Shown: positions 1 to 9,482 of the stretch, piece after piece
How positions within the stretch are numbered: the stretch's first letter is position 1
Layout of the letters: every line of letters begins with the position of its first letter
NCBI RefSeq assembly: GCF_030272615.1
Contig: NC_081411.1
Coordinates: 828,932,897-828,996,896 of the forward strand
DNA: 64,000 nt
Origin: Cryptomeria japonica
Lineage: Eukaryota; Streptophyta; Pinopsida; Cupressales; Cupressaceae
Direction of reading: 5' to 3'
Program-made: the position numbers and the translations under genes
Notes under the pieces: generated by a model
Told to the model about the DNA's origin: nothing
Databases searched by the model: none
What the model saw: the letters and a program-made list of their open reading frames with translations, nothing else

Positions 1-83
1 AGAGATTGTCACTGATTGGAGAGAGTGAAATACAACTAAGTATGATAAAGGACAAATGGTCTTCAGGTATTATCGATGGTACC
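1..83 (+). pseudogene. Chromovirus integrase, left fragment
   Basis: This is the left piece of a Ty3/gypsy chromovirus pol gene, cut by the big element that begins at 84. In one frame the last residues read KDKWSSGIIDGT, and the far side of the insertion (from 23364) continues with DDRHTVVKNLIIYK and then GSTMKKK. Together these match the run just before the integrase zinc-binding domain in chromoviruses. The rest of this element (gag, protease, RT) must lie left of the window. The assignment rests on the match between the two flanks plus family knowledge. Confidence 0.7.
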
Positions 84-299
84 CATTGTGATGTATTCAC
101 ACATCGCCCCATTGCGAATGGGGACCCCACTTTTTACCTTTCTAGGTTAATCGTCTTAGCTTAGTTGTTAGTTGTTGTTGAGTCTTTGCTATTAATCTTT
201 TGTTTGTAGTTGCTCATGAGATGATCAAGTGTCCCTCTTAAGAATGAAGTGAGGTTCAACACCCCCTTTTCCCAGCAAAGGCATAATCCCTAACACTTC

Positions 300-566
300 T
301 CCCAACACTGTCAGTGGGTGCCCAAATCGGATCACACTCATTTTCATCCCTCACATTACCATCACCATTTCACCATTCCATTTCCTTCCATTTCCACCTC
401 CCCTACCATTCTTCATTTCCATTTACCATACCTTCTAACTCACCTACCTTCCCATCCTCCATCCACCTTTCATACCCACATACCTTAACCTCCTTCACAT
501 CTCTACATAACCTACCACATCTCCCTTACCTTACATCGCACTTTCTAACCTATACCTTTACCTACC
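300..566. repeat. Pyrimidine-rich low-complexity tract of giant LTR (left part)
   Basis: This stretch is strongly C/T-rich on the plus strand, made of CCTACC, TTCCATT and CACCATT words. It resumes after the nested insertion at 7862 and runs to about 8350; the other LTR has the same tract at about 18120-18860. Open frames through it (rich in Ser, Pro, His, Tyr) follow from composition and are not called as genes. Confidence 0.7.
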
Positions 567-1007
567 TGTTGTGACCATTTCACACATCGCCCCATCGCAA
601 ATGGGGACCCCCTCTTTTTGCTTGTCTTTCGCTCGCTTTTGCTTTCGTTTTTAGGATTTTGCTAGTCAGTTGGTCGTCTGGATTTAGGGTCAAGCCTTAG
701 GGTTTTAAATTTTGTCTTGTCAAGCCAAAATCCAGTCGTTTTTGAGAGCTTTTGAGCTTCCTTTTCTAGGATGCAAATTTTGAATGCAATGAGTTCGCCA
801 AAATGGTCTATTTTCAATTGGAATGTTGATGCAGAGCTTAAATTTGTCTAAGTGTTGAAAGTGAAATGTGAATTTTTGTCCGATTGAATATTTTGACCAA
901 ATTTTGACCTTTTTTGATTTTGATCCTGGGCATTAGAATTGATTTGTTTTCACCTCGTGAAGTGTTAAAATGTTTAAAATCATGTTATTTTGGCCTGTAG
1001 GAGCAAA

Positions 1008-2767
1008 ATCGCTCCTGTCCCTCAGTGAAGGACAGGAGCTCATTTTCAAATATCTCATCATCCCTGCAGAGTCCAGACAAATTTCAAGTTGGAAGTGATG
1101 GAGAACGGCGATATCTTTCCATTGAATATAAATTGAAGATTTTCATGAGCACAGAAATGCCTCTAGGAGGAAAATCGCTCCTGTCCCTCAGTGAAGGACC
1201 GGAGCTACAATTCAAATTTCGCCTTGTCCTTGCAAGATTTTGATGACTTAACAATTTGAGGACGACAAAAGGAAGATGCTTTGCCAAATGAATATAATTT
1301 GAGATGCAAAAACGAAGGAGAATGACCTATATTGACCAAATCGCTCCTGTCCCTCTCCAAGGGACCAGGGCGAGGTACCTTGTAGCTCTCGTCCCTCTCC
1401 CAGGGACCAGAGCGATTTCCTTCATTATGCAAAATCCAGACAAAGGTCAAGGCAAGTTTACGTTCAAAAACAAGGAAAAACATGAGATAAATGCGTTGAA
1501 TATAAATTGAAGATTTTTGGGACGTCCATAACAGTGCTAAATGCCTAGTTCGCTCCTGTCCCTCAGGAAGGGACCAGAGCGATTTTTGATATAAATGATT
1601 TTCTTGCAAAGTTACAGATGATGTCAAGGCATGGACGAATGGAGTGAAGAAGGACGAGTCCGTTGAATATAAACTTGGAACCTGGCAAAGTGAGGTAAAG
1701 GCTACAAAAGGAGGATCGCTCCTGTCCCTCTCCAAGGGACCAGGGCGATACAATGGTGATGTTACTTCCTATGCAAGTTCAAGGTCGATCCAAGTCAGGA
1801 CAAGGTGGCGAGGGACACTTTAAGACCTTTTTAGCAAGCACAAACATTCAAGGGTCGTCGCAATGATGAAATTCGCACCCTATAGCCTAGATCGCTCCTG
1901 TCCCTCAGGAAGGGACCAGGGCGATGTTGAATGCATTGGTCATTTCATGCAAAATTTACATAAGGACAAGATGTTGCAATGTTTTAGAGGGTCCATGGTA
2001 TGATAAAAAGATGATATACAAGGGTTTTGAACGTAAAATGATCATCATTTTGAGCATGGAGACTATATCGCTCCTGTCCCTCTCCAAGGGACCAGGGCGA
2101 TTTGCTTTGGATTCCTCGTTTTGCTTCAAGTTCAAGCTAAGTCAAGACGTCATAAGATAGCATATGGTCCAAGGCATCGTTTGAAGATAATTCGCAAGAG
2201 TGTTGAACATCCAAACATTGCCAATCAAGGTAAAAGCTCACATCGCTCCTGTCCTTTGGACAAGGACCAAGGCGATCTTATCAAAATACTTACGTTCCTT
2301 CAAGATCAAAGCAAAGCGAAGTTAGGTAAAGTGAAGGACGACATCTAGAGGACATTGCAAAGGAGATCAAAGTGTAAAGTTGCCAAGGTCAAGGAAAAGA
2401 ACGTGGATCGCTCCTATCCCTCTCCAAGGGACAAGGGCGATGGTCCCTTTAATACGTCCAAACACATAATAAAGACAAATCGAATAAGCGCAAAAGGAAT
2501 GAGCATAGATGTTATTCGCTAAAAGATCGAGAAGCAAAGATGCATATTGAACGTGGAAATTTGGAGATCGCTCCTGTCCCTCTCCAAGGGACAAGGGCGA
2601 TGAACACTCAAAAGACATTTAAGTACGCATGCAAGATGATCAAATTCGAAGGACTCATCATGATGATCAATTTTCAACGCGAAGATGAAGGAGTTGGACG
2701 TAAGAAATGCAAAATCAAGACCAAAATCATAGATCGTTCCTGTCCCTCTCCAAGGGACCAGAGCGAT
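1008..2767. repeat. Array of 12 hairpin boxes, about 166-176 bp apart
   Basis: A ~35-bp imperfect palindrome recurs with starts near 1008, 1174, 1340, 1384, 1549, 1715, 1891, 2067, 2242, 2407, 2567 and 2733. Its left arm reads ATCGCTCCTGTCCCT and its right arm AGGGACCAGGGCGAT. In the first box the stem GCTCCTGTCC/GGACAGGAGC is perfect over 10 bp around a 9-nt loop. The boxes are well conserved, while the spacers are diverged and share only traces such as TTGAATATAAATTGAAG. Steps are 160-176 bp apart from one extra box 44 bp after the third. The array lies upstream of the TATA-like element at 3093 and the ORF, so an enhancer or protein-binding role is conceivable but unproved. Confidence 0.9.
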
Positions 2768-2939
2768 GAGGTACGTCCCTTCCTTTTTCCAATTTTGGCG
2801 CCAAGTAAGCAATTCGAATTTTCCTCAAATGCTAAATCAATTTAAAAATTGAATATCCATTTTATTTAGCATTTAATATGGCGTTATCTTTTATTAATTA
2901 TTTTTTGCCTTTATTTAAAAATCGAAATTCACATTTAAA

Positions 2940-2982
2940 AAACGCAAGGCATTAATGATTAATTAATTAATTAATTATAAAA
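2940..2982. repeat. (TTAA/AATT)n microsatellite
   Basis: Short run of TTAATTAATTAATTAA in an AT-rich segment between the last hairpin box and the promoter-like region. No function is seen. Confidence 0.7.
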
Positions 2983-3007
2983 ATCGATTTGGAGCGCTCA
3001 ATTAAGC

Positions 3008-3100
3008 AAGTCGGCCTTGTTATTTTATTGCAAATCATTTAAAAAATGGTTTTATTAAGCAAGTCGGCCTAAGGGGTGAAAGGATGAGCGCGCTATATAT
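3008..3100 (+). promoter_or_regulatory. Putative LTR promoter: two AAGTCGGCC boxes plus TATA
   Basis: AAGTCGGCC occurs at 3008-3016 and 3061-3069, with an AT-rich stretch between, followed by CTATATAT at 3093-3100. The neighbouring giant LTRs repeat the same layout: boxes at 12530 and 12576 with CCTATAAGAG at 12618 in one, and 20496 and 20542 (AAGGTGGCC) with TATA at 20584 in the other. A start about 25-35 bp past the TATA would give a ~600-nt leader before the ATG at 3712. TGTGTAG followed by G just before that ATG looks like a 3' splice site, so the leader may be spliced. Confidence 0.6.
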
Positions 3101-3711
3101 GAAGGGTGAGAGATTTCATTTTCACATAATCATTTTTACCTTTCTTCATGCGAATTAAGAAGAGGCGAATATAGTGCGAAGTGTGTTCAAAGGTGGTGCG
3201 AATTCAAACCAAGGGTGGCGCTTAGTTATCAAGGGTGGTGCGAATTTGAAGACCACATCAAATGCGAACTTGAGGATACATTAAGGCGAATTTGCTAAAG
3301 ACTTGGAGGATTTGTTTGAGCGATTTGTCAAGGACAAATTTGAAGATCATTTAAGACCATGTCTAAGGTGATACTTGAAGATCACATTCACTCCAAGGGT
3401 GGCAAAGTCAATTTTGAGGAGACCACATTGAAGACTATTTTATACCTCAATTTTTGCCTAGGCAAATTTTGTTTTTGCATTCTAGAGTTAGTTCTCTATT
3501 GAGGTATGGCGATTTATTATTATTGCTTTATTCATTCATCGTCGTATTTCAAGTTTTGAAATTTTGATTTTTGAATTTCTCTTAGCTCAATCGTTGTTTT
3601 TAGGAAATGATAACTCTAGAGACTTATCATGATGTTTCCTAAAAAATTTGTCTCTTTTATTTACGTTATTTATTGCAAAATCTATTTCTTATAATGAAAT
3701 GTTGTGTAGGT

Positions 3712-6700
3712 ATGGCGACCTCGAAGGCGGGAGCATCCACCAGCCGCTCGGCTCTCATGAAAGAAGATCAGAAGACCGAAGAAGTGGAGACCAAGATCGT
3801 GTCTAAATGGAGCAACATTGGAGATACCAACTTGGGGAACTTTAGCACGAAGAAGTTTCGAGAGGTCCCTTACATTGGCAAGCCATCACCTGTCGCCCGG
3901 AGAATAATAGAGAGTGGCATCATCAAGGCGGCCGGTTTTCCTCCAGCTATTCAGTGCCACGAGTTGATGATCGAGTGTGCCCGTCACTACAATCCACAGT
4001 CCAGGACAATTGTGTCCAATGAGGGAAACACTTTGGCGTACCTTTCAGAGGAAGCCATAAGTGAAGCCTTCCATCTTCCAGAGCACAGGGACATGATATA
4101 CAAGAGCATTGAAGGAGCCAGATCAGTGTACGATGATGATCCAGATGCTTGCCTAAGCATAATCAACAAGAACTGGCTACTCAAGAGTCGTCCCCGTCTA
4201 AGCAAGGTGATTGTTCAAGGAAAGGGTACAATACATTGGGCTAGGATAATTAGCCATTGCTTAGACGTACAGTTGAGGAGACTCAGGGCTACTAAGTCCT
4301 TCCACATGAGTTCATACGTCATCTATGCCTTAATCAGGAGCGTTGAGTACGCAGGACTACCTCACAGAGGAGTGATTGGAAGAGGACCCGGCGAGGTCAG
4401 AGCTTGTGAATCCTATACCTACTTGCATCATCCGCTAGGGAAGAACTACAAGTTAGTCAATGATACTTTCACGATGAACATCACGAGGACGTTGCAAGGT
4501 GGAATTCACAACAGATTATGTCAAGATGCCCAGGAGTTCATCAAGAGGTACGGTGCTTGGTTCATTCAGTTTCCCAAGTTCACTTACATTAGAGTGCATG
4601 GATGTCCTTTACCTCCATACATGTTGCCGAGGTACCCGACAGACAGAATTGTGTTACTTGAAGTAACAAGGCAGTTGGCAGCTTATGTGAAGGCATTCAG
4701 ACACAGACATCAGAATGGAGTTCAGGTACCTATTATTTTGGGTAATTCAGTTGAGGTATGTCCTAATGTCTTAGCCATGGATGACGCAGAGAAGGAGTTA
4801 GCCTTTTATTCTTTTTCATCTTTTGCTTGGAGAGAGAGCTTTGATCCATATGGACATTTAGAGGAGACGGTCGGTAGAAGATTTAGACATGAGCACCAAA
4901 TTGAAGATTTTATGATGAACCTCCTAGATGATCTTGAAGTGAAACGTAAGATACATTCTAGATTGCCTTTGGATTTCATCAGGAAATGTAGGATTTACAG
5001 AGTGGCCGACCAAGCTCAGGACAATGGCAGGCACATCCAGTCTTCATATGATAGAGAAAGCAAAACAATAAGTTTGAATTGGAATGAGCCCGAGGTCGTG
5101 GATTTAGATGATTTGATGGCACCAGTCTTGTCTTGTACTCGCAGATGGGTAGACGTTCAGCATCAGAAGCTGAGAGAACAAGGCATAGCTATGTCTTTTA
5201 CTTTGGAAGAAAAACCAGCCGAAGGTGGAGCCAGTGTTAGTGAAGGCAATCCTAATCCTAGGAATTCAGGTGAAGGTAACCTTCGATGTGCCAGTGAGGG
5301 CAATCTCCATTCGAGAGGTTCAAAAAGAAAGGAAAGATCAGAAAAGAAGGAGTCTTCCAAGAAAAAGCAAGGTGCCAGCAAAGATCAAACACCAGGTACT
5401 TCTTCCAGACCGGAAAATAGAACAGTTCGAGTGGAAGAGTCCATGGAGTCGATGGTACAAAATGACAGGCAGGAGGAAGGACAGGCACAACATGTTTCGT
5501 CAGATGGATCTCTCCAAGACTATGATTTAGAAGAAGATAATGAAGTAACATCTCCTCCCAGACAAGAAGAAATAGTACATAAAGAAATTCAAGTTCAAGA
5601 GACAAGATCGAATATCCCAGATTGGTTGAAGGAAAGATTGACTAAGGTGATCGTAATTGAGGACGAGGACAGTGCAATTGATTTAGAGAGCCTTGTTGGA
5701 CATTCACATATGACAACAGAGAAGAAGAAGGCTACAAAGATGTCCAAGATGATTCGAGATGAGACTGGATCCCGAAAACTGCAGATAGCTACACCGGCAG
5801 CAGATAAATATGAGGGTGAGATCCTAGCAGAGGATTATGATATACAGACTTTTGAGTTAGGACCATCCACAGCAGAGCAGACTTTAGATGATGCCACCGA
5901 CACATTTGAGGCATTGAAGGACAAGTTTAGAGAAGAGGTGGAAAAGAATAGAAAGCTTGAGAGAGAGGTCGGTGCATGGAGGACATATTTCAGTCACATC
6001 AATGAACCTTTGGGACATCAGGATCTAGTTAGATCACCAGTGCAGGCATTGCCCCTTCAATCGATCAATGAAGCAGAAAGATTCAGGAACCTGGTCCAGC
6101 GTACATGTAGTTGGATGGATAGATCTCATACAGTGGCTATAGAATTTGTTACAAGGATGTCGAAGATCATTCATCAGGCTATCCAAGTTCTTGAGATAAT
6201 CCACAGATTGATGGCAACAGTAGCTGCATTTGCCCATACCAAGGACGTTGTCATCCCTGTCTTGAAAGTAATAAGACACACATCCAGAAGAATTTTAACG
6301 CAGGAGAGGATCTTAGAAGGTGATTCTCACAGTTTGTTTCAGTGGTCAACCTTACTCCATATAAAGAGTGTTCTCTTCGAGGACATCAGTGTTAGATGTG
6401 GTCAAGTTGAGGAGGTGATCAATCCGATCCAGGACAGAGTATTTGAGGTACTTCGTACCATTCTTGGCAGAAGGATCGAGGTCGAGACAGATGTGGATAT
6501 ACAAGAATTTGAGGATAGAATCAAGATCATCTTTCGCAAGGACGCAGATGTTACAGATGAGCAGTATGATCAGATGTATGCCACCATGCTCCTGATTGAT
6601 AGAACAAAGGAACTTGAACCTACTTGGGACGCAGCTCTTCTAGATGCATTCGATCAGGTCATCCACTTAGAAGAGAGTATCAATAATCTTCCCGAGATTC

Positions 6701-6807
6701 CAATCACAGAAATCGAAGGAATCGTGACAAAATTCATTGCATATGCTAAGAAAGAGAATTGGAAAGGGAATAAGATTCTAGATGAAAGGTTGTTACAGAT
6801 GACATGA
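3712..6807 (+). CDS. Uncharacterised 1,031-aa element-borne protein
   Basis: Intact ORF of 1,031 codons, the longest in the window and without stops. I chose the ATG at 3712 (MATSKAG) because a splice-acceptor-like TGTGTAG precedes it; an in-frame ATG at 3694 is possible. Residues ~30-480 look like one globular domain with a recognisable run (GTIHWARIISHCLDVQLRRL, then YVIYALIRSVEYAG) that recalls the plant putative transposon/plant mobile type domains of element-borne proteins. Residues ~510-590 are Ser/Lys/Glu-rich with a possible nuclear signal (SKRKERSEKK). An acidic linker follows, then a helical C-terminal half with heptad-like stretches (FREEVEKNRKLEREVGAW). No RT, integrase, protease or zinc-knuckle motif is seen. 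It lies inside a giant LTR-like unit, downstream of a TATA. Function unknown; a gag-like or DNA-binding role is only a guess. Confidence 0.75.
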   Translation: MATSKAGASTSRSALMKEDQKTEEVETKIVSKWSNIGDTNLGNFSTKKFREVPYIGKPSPVARRIIESGIIKAAGFPPAIQCHELMIECARHYNPQSRTIVSNEGNTLAYLSEEAISEAFHLPEHRDMIYKSIEGARSVYDDDPDACLSIINKNWLLKSRPRLSKVIVQGKGTIHWARIISHCLDVQLRRLRATKSFHMSSYVIYALIRSVEYAGLPHRGVIGRGPGEVRACESYTYLHHPLGKNYKLVNDTFTMNITRTLQGGIHNRLCQDAQEFIKRYGAWFIQFPKFTYIRVHGCPLPPYMLPRYPTDRIVLLEVTRQLAAYVKAFRHRHQNGVQVPIILGNSVEVCPNVLAMDDAEKELAFYSFSSFAWRESFDPYGHLEETVGRRFRHEHQIEDFMMNLLDDLEVKRKIHSRLPLDFIRKCRIYRVADQAQDNGRHIQSSYDRESKTISLNWNEPEVVDLDDLMAPVLSCTRRWVDVQHQKLREQGIAMSFTLEEKPAEGGASVSEGNPNPRNSGEGNLRCASEGNLHSRGSKRKERSEKKESSKKKQGASKDQTPGTSSRPENRTVRVEESMESMVQNDRQEEGQAQHVSSDGSLQDYDLEEDNEVTSPPRQEEIVHKEIQVQETRSNIPDWLKERLTKVIVIEDEDSAIDLESLVGHSHMTTEKKKATKMSKMIRDETGSRKLQIATPAADKYEGEILAEDYDIQTFELGPSTAEQTLDDATDTFEALKDKFREEVEKNRKLEREVGAWRTYFSHINEPLGHQDLVRSPVQALPLQSINEAERFRNLVQRTCSWMDRSHTVAIEFVTRMSKIIHQAIQVLEIIHRLMATVAAFAHTKDVVIPVLKVIRHTSRRILTQERILEGDSHSLFQWSTLLHIKSVLFEDISVRCGQVEEVINPIQDRVFEVLRTILGRRIEVETDVDIQEFEDRIKIIFRKDADVTDEQYDQMYATMLLIDRTKELEPTWDAALLDAFDQVIHLEESINNLPEIPITEIEGIVTKFIAYAKKENWKGNKILDERLLQMT

Positions 6808-6901
6808 CATCTTATTTCTCATTGGTTGATACCTCCTAGATTTTTGTGCCAAATTTAATATTTGGCTATGTATTTAATATTGTTCAGTAAAAAGGAGGTC
6901 A

Positions 6902-7856
6902 TTTGTAACAAACCCTAATTAGGGTTTAGGTGTCATGATCTTGTCCGTTGATTTACTTTCAATCTGGACCTTTCATTGTAACTGGGGATGCTATTTATAC
7001 CCCCATTTTTCATTTCATTTGGTAATAGTTAATAGTCGAATAGTTAGATAAGAGTGAAATAGAGAGATTAGAGTTAGAAGCAATTTTTATTTTGTAGCAA
7101 GATTGAGTCTTGAAGAGAGAAATTCAAGCAATTGTTGTATATGATGACTTGGAAATCAATAAAATATTGAAGTTATGGTGTTTTGTTGCAAATTTCTTAA
7201 GTTATCTTCATGGTTGTTGGATGTACTTGAATCACGCTCAATCAAAGTAGTTTGTTAATTTGAAAGACTAAGTGTGAGATTTGATATTTGGTAGGATTCG
7301 CTATCCAAACCACTAGCTTCTTGCTGATTGTAGGAACGCCTTGCGTGGTCGACTGGAGAACATTTTGAGTCCTTAACCTTCAAGCATTTTCGTATCTAGG
7401 ATATGTACCTTCGTAGTAGTGTCCTTGGTCTTTGATGCATTGAACATCATTATTACCTTAGAAGATCGCACTAATTTCAATTGAGTTGTTATCTTATGGC
7501 AAAATTGAAGTTGGTTGAGTCTTGCCAAATCTCATTCATGCTAAGTCGTTCATAGGGTTAGGCTAGATTAGACTTCCTTAAACCCTGTTCTTTTGCTTTT
7601 TTTTGAAAGTTCCTTTAGTTTAGTAAAATCTTCGAGCCTTTGGAATCCGTAAGACGCCTTGGAGGAAACAGCAAATCACATCATACCACTAAAAAGCTTG
7701 TCCACACGTGGAGACCCCACTAAAAGAACCTTGGAGTCCATCTAACTGATCCTTTTTGCAGATCTTCAGCAGTTAGAGACTATTTTCTCAAGAGAGGATA
7801 AGATACCTATTGGTATTTTATTCTGTGTATGATTGTGTATAAAATACACGTCAACA
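6902..7856 (+). repeat. Conserved 3' end shared by giant LTR families
   Basis: This ~950-bp segment resembles 13643-14616, 22383-23358 and, inverted, 28881-29872. Shared marks are the palindrome AAACCCTAATTAGGGTTT (6910-6927), a TATA-like TTTATA or TTATAAAAG about 80 bp on, AATAGTTAG words, ACCACTAGC with CTTGCCGATTG or similar, CAAGAGAGGATAAGATA, and the terminal CA. Upstream of it the families differ entirely. An AAAAAGGAGG run lies at 6890. Confidence 0.75.
6910..6927. promoter_or_regulatory. Perfect 18-bp palindrome made of two telo-box motifs
   Basis: AAACCCTAATTAGGGTTT is its own reverse complement. Further copies are at 13650-13667, 22390-22407 (both with the full 18 bp) and 29832-29849. 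Plant telo-boxes (AAACCCTAA) bind Myb-like TRB proteins and are frequent in promoters of growth genes. Here it lies about 80 bp upstream of a TATA-like sequence in each copy. That it is regulatory is inferred. Confidence 0.6.
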
Positions 7857-7861
7857 CTACC

Positions 7862-8684
7862 TAACTCTCTCCCCATCCTAGTATACTGATCCACTACCCT
7901 TCACCTAAACTTACACCTACATCCTCTACCCTCCATCTCACACCCCTTACCCTTCTACTTCCCTTAGCCTACCCTTTCCCTTACCTACCACTCTACCTCC
8001 TACCCCTATCCTATCCTAACCTACCTTCCATTTCCCACCCAAACTCTTCCTTATCACCTTCTACCCGCTTTACCGCCTTCCTGACCCCTTTATTCTCCAT
8101 CCTAACTCCTACCTCCCACCACTACACTTCTTATAACCTCGTATCCACTTTCAATTACCCCTTATACCTCCCACATCCTAAACCTCCCTACCCCTTCGTA
8201 GCATTCACTCTACCTATTTCCCCACATTCATACCCCTTATGTCTCCCTTTCCCAAACATCCTCTCCTTCCCTTTCTCATGTGGTATTTCTCCTACCACTC
8301 TTCCCTTCCCCACAACACCTCACATTTCTTCATCCATCCTTACCACATCACATGTTGGGCCCCACTTTAAATTCAAGATGGAGAATTAAATAAGATTTTT
8401 AAAGGAGTCTCTTGTTGGGCCCCACAAAATATGAAAAGGAGATTTAGAAAGCTTGTTTTAAGACAAAATTCCTTTGACTTCCTTTACCACGTAGCCTTGA
8501 TTGGGCCCCACCAAACCCTAAGGTGAAGGAAAAAGTTTTAAGGCATATTTTTGTAAAGAAGGAAAGCATCCACCTCACCATTTCCTTGCAAGGTGTGGCA
8601 TCAAAAAGATAGGGAGCTAGCCTTTGAATGAGGATGTGTCACTTTGACAAGTATAGAGTAAAACAGACCCTTAACATCCAACGC
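7862..8684 (+). repeat. Giant LTR, pyrimidine-rich tract continued and upstream promoter region
   Basis: Continuation of the LTR after the nested insertion. C/T-rich sequence runs to about 8350, then GGGCCCCAC blocks (for example 8356 and 8412) spaced by A-rich sequence lead up to the TATA at 8685. No gene is seen. The other LTR matches at 18390-19210. Confidence 0.7.
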
Positions 8685-8694
8685 CTATATAAAG
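8685..8694 (+). promoter_or_regulatory. TATA box in 5' giant LTR
   Basis: CTATATAAAG, preceded by CCAACGC and followed by GGGAGTATTT; identical in the other LTR at 19211-19220. It is one of three TATA-like elements in each giant LTR (with 12618 and about 13730), so which is used is unknown. Confidence 0.5.
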
Positions 8695-9035
8695 GGAGTA
8701 TTTCGCATCATTTTAACAACATTCTGATTAGACATTTAGAAAGCAGTTTTAGTGATAGAGATCAGCGATTTTGGCAACAAGATTTTGATCATCACATTGA
8801 TTAAATGCTTCTTCAAGATGTTTGATTTAAGGACATTGTTATCCAGTATTTTGAAGACAAAGGGGCAGATTTTGAAGGAATTCTAGATCATTTTCCAAGG
8901 TTCTAATTTGATGCAAAGTATCAACAATTTTAGCTGACCTAATTCTAATTTTAAGATCAAACCTGATTCTGGCAATTTTTTAAGATATATCCTGTCTATG
9001 ATTCAATCAGTAACATCATGCCCAACCTTAGAAAT

Positions 9036-9482
9036 TGTGAGATTTTGCCAAGATCAAGAGGCAATGGAAAGCACAAATAAGATGGAACAAAATAGATGAT
9101 AGAAATAAATTGTATTCTATCAAGATGAAAATACTGATCAACTGGATCATCAAGCGTTACATACAATGAATATGAGCCTACTTATATAGGCAAGGCTATA
9201 TGGATATGTGAGCACACAAACATGAAATGCGGCTCAATAAGAAACAAGGGTAGGTAGGAAATAGGTGTGGGTGGGTAGGAGAAACAATATAATATTACAC
9301 ATGAGGTGGAATGTAACAACAAAATAAGATCAACACCATAAAAGGTGGAAATTCTCCTACACACACTATCCCAATGTGGCACAAACACCCAAGTGTCTCA
9401 TACCCAAACTACTATGAAATGCATTTCCTAAACTTAAGTATAGTGTAATTATATCCAACATGAATAATTATTTACACCAACA
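9036..9482 (-). repeat. 3' LTR of the 2.5 kb non-autonomous element
   Basis: TGTGAGATTTTGCC...CACCAACA on the plus strand; on the coding strand it begins TGTTGGTG and ends CTCACA. It matches 11061-11511 nearly throughout, and the solo LTR at 34615-35049. Confidence 0.85.

Larger units (their letters stand above)
567..7856 (+). mobile_element. 7.3 kb TG...CA unit carrying an intact ORF; probable giant solo LTR
   Basis: The unit starts TGTTGTGACC, ends CACGTCAACA, and lies in a perfect 5-bp duplication CTACC (562-566 and 7857-7861). The empty site is visible in the sister LTR near 18380. The first 45 bp and the last ~950 bp resemble the ends of the 4.7 kb LTRs around it, but the two ends of the unit do not repeat each other, so no separate 5' and 3' LTR exists. 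The simplest reading is a solo LTR left by recombination of an element with very long LTRs. Unlike the surrounding LTRs it contains a hairpin-box array (1008-2767), a promoter-like region (3008-3100) and a 1,031-codon ORF. A non-LTR mobile unit with short inverted ends is the alternative. Confidence 0.7.

Noticed and set aside
314-574. Ser/Pro/His-rich ORF, with relatives at 18026-18403 and 18684-18893
   Set aside because: It follows from the pyrimidine-rich tract; it is repeated in both LTRs with different frames and ends inside the nested insertion.
1205-1753. 182-aa minus-strand ORF through the hairpin boxes
   Set aside because: Its repeated PGPLERDRSD text is just the palindrome translated; no independent coding evidence.
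1008-2767. CRISPR-like array of regularly spaced repeats
   Set aside because: Spacers are ~130 bp, not 25-45 bp, they share traces of common sequence, there are no cas genes, and the context is plant retroelements.
6910-6927. Interstitial telomere repeat
   Set aside because: Only one AAACCCTAA on each arm of a palindrome, no tandem array.
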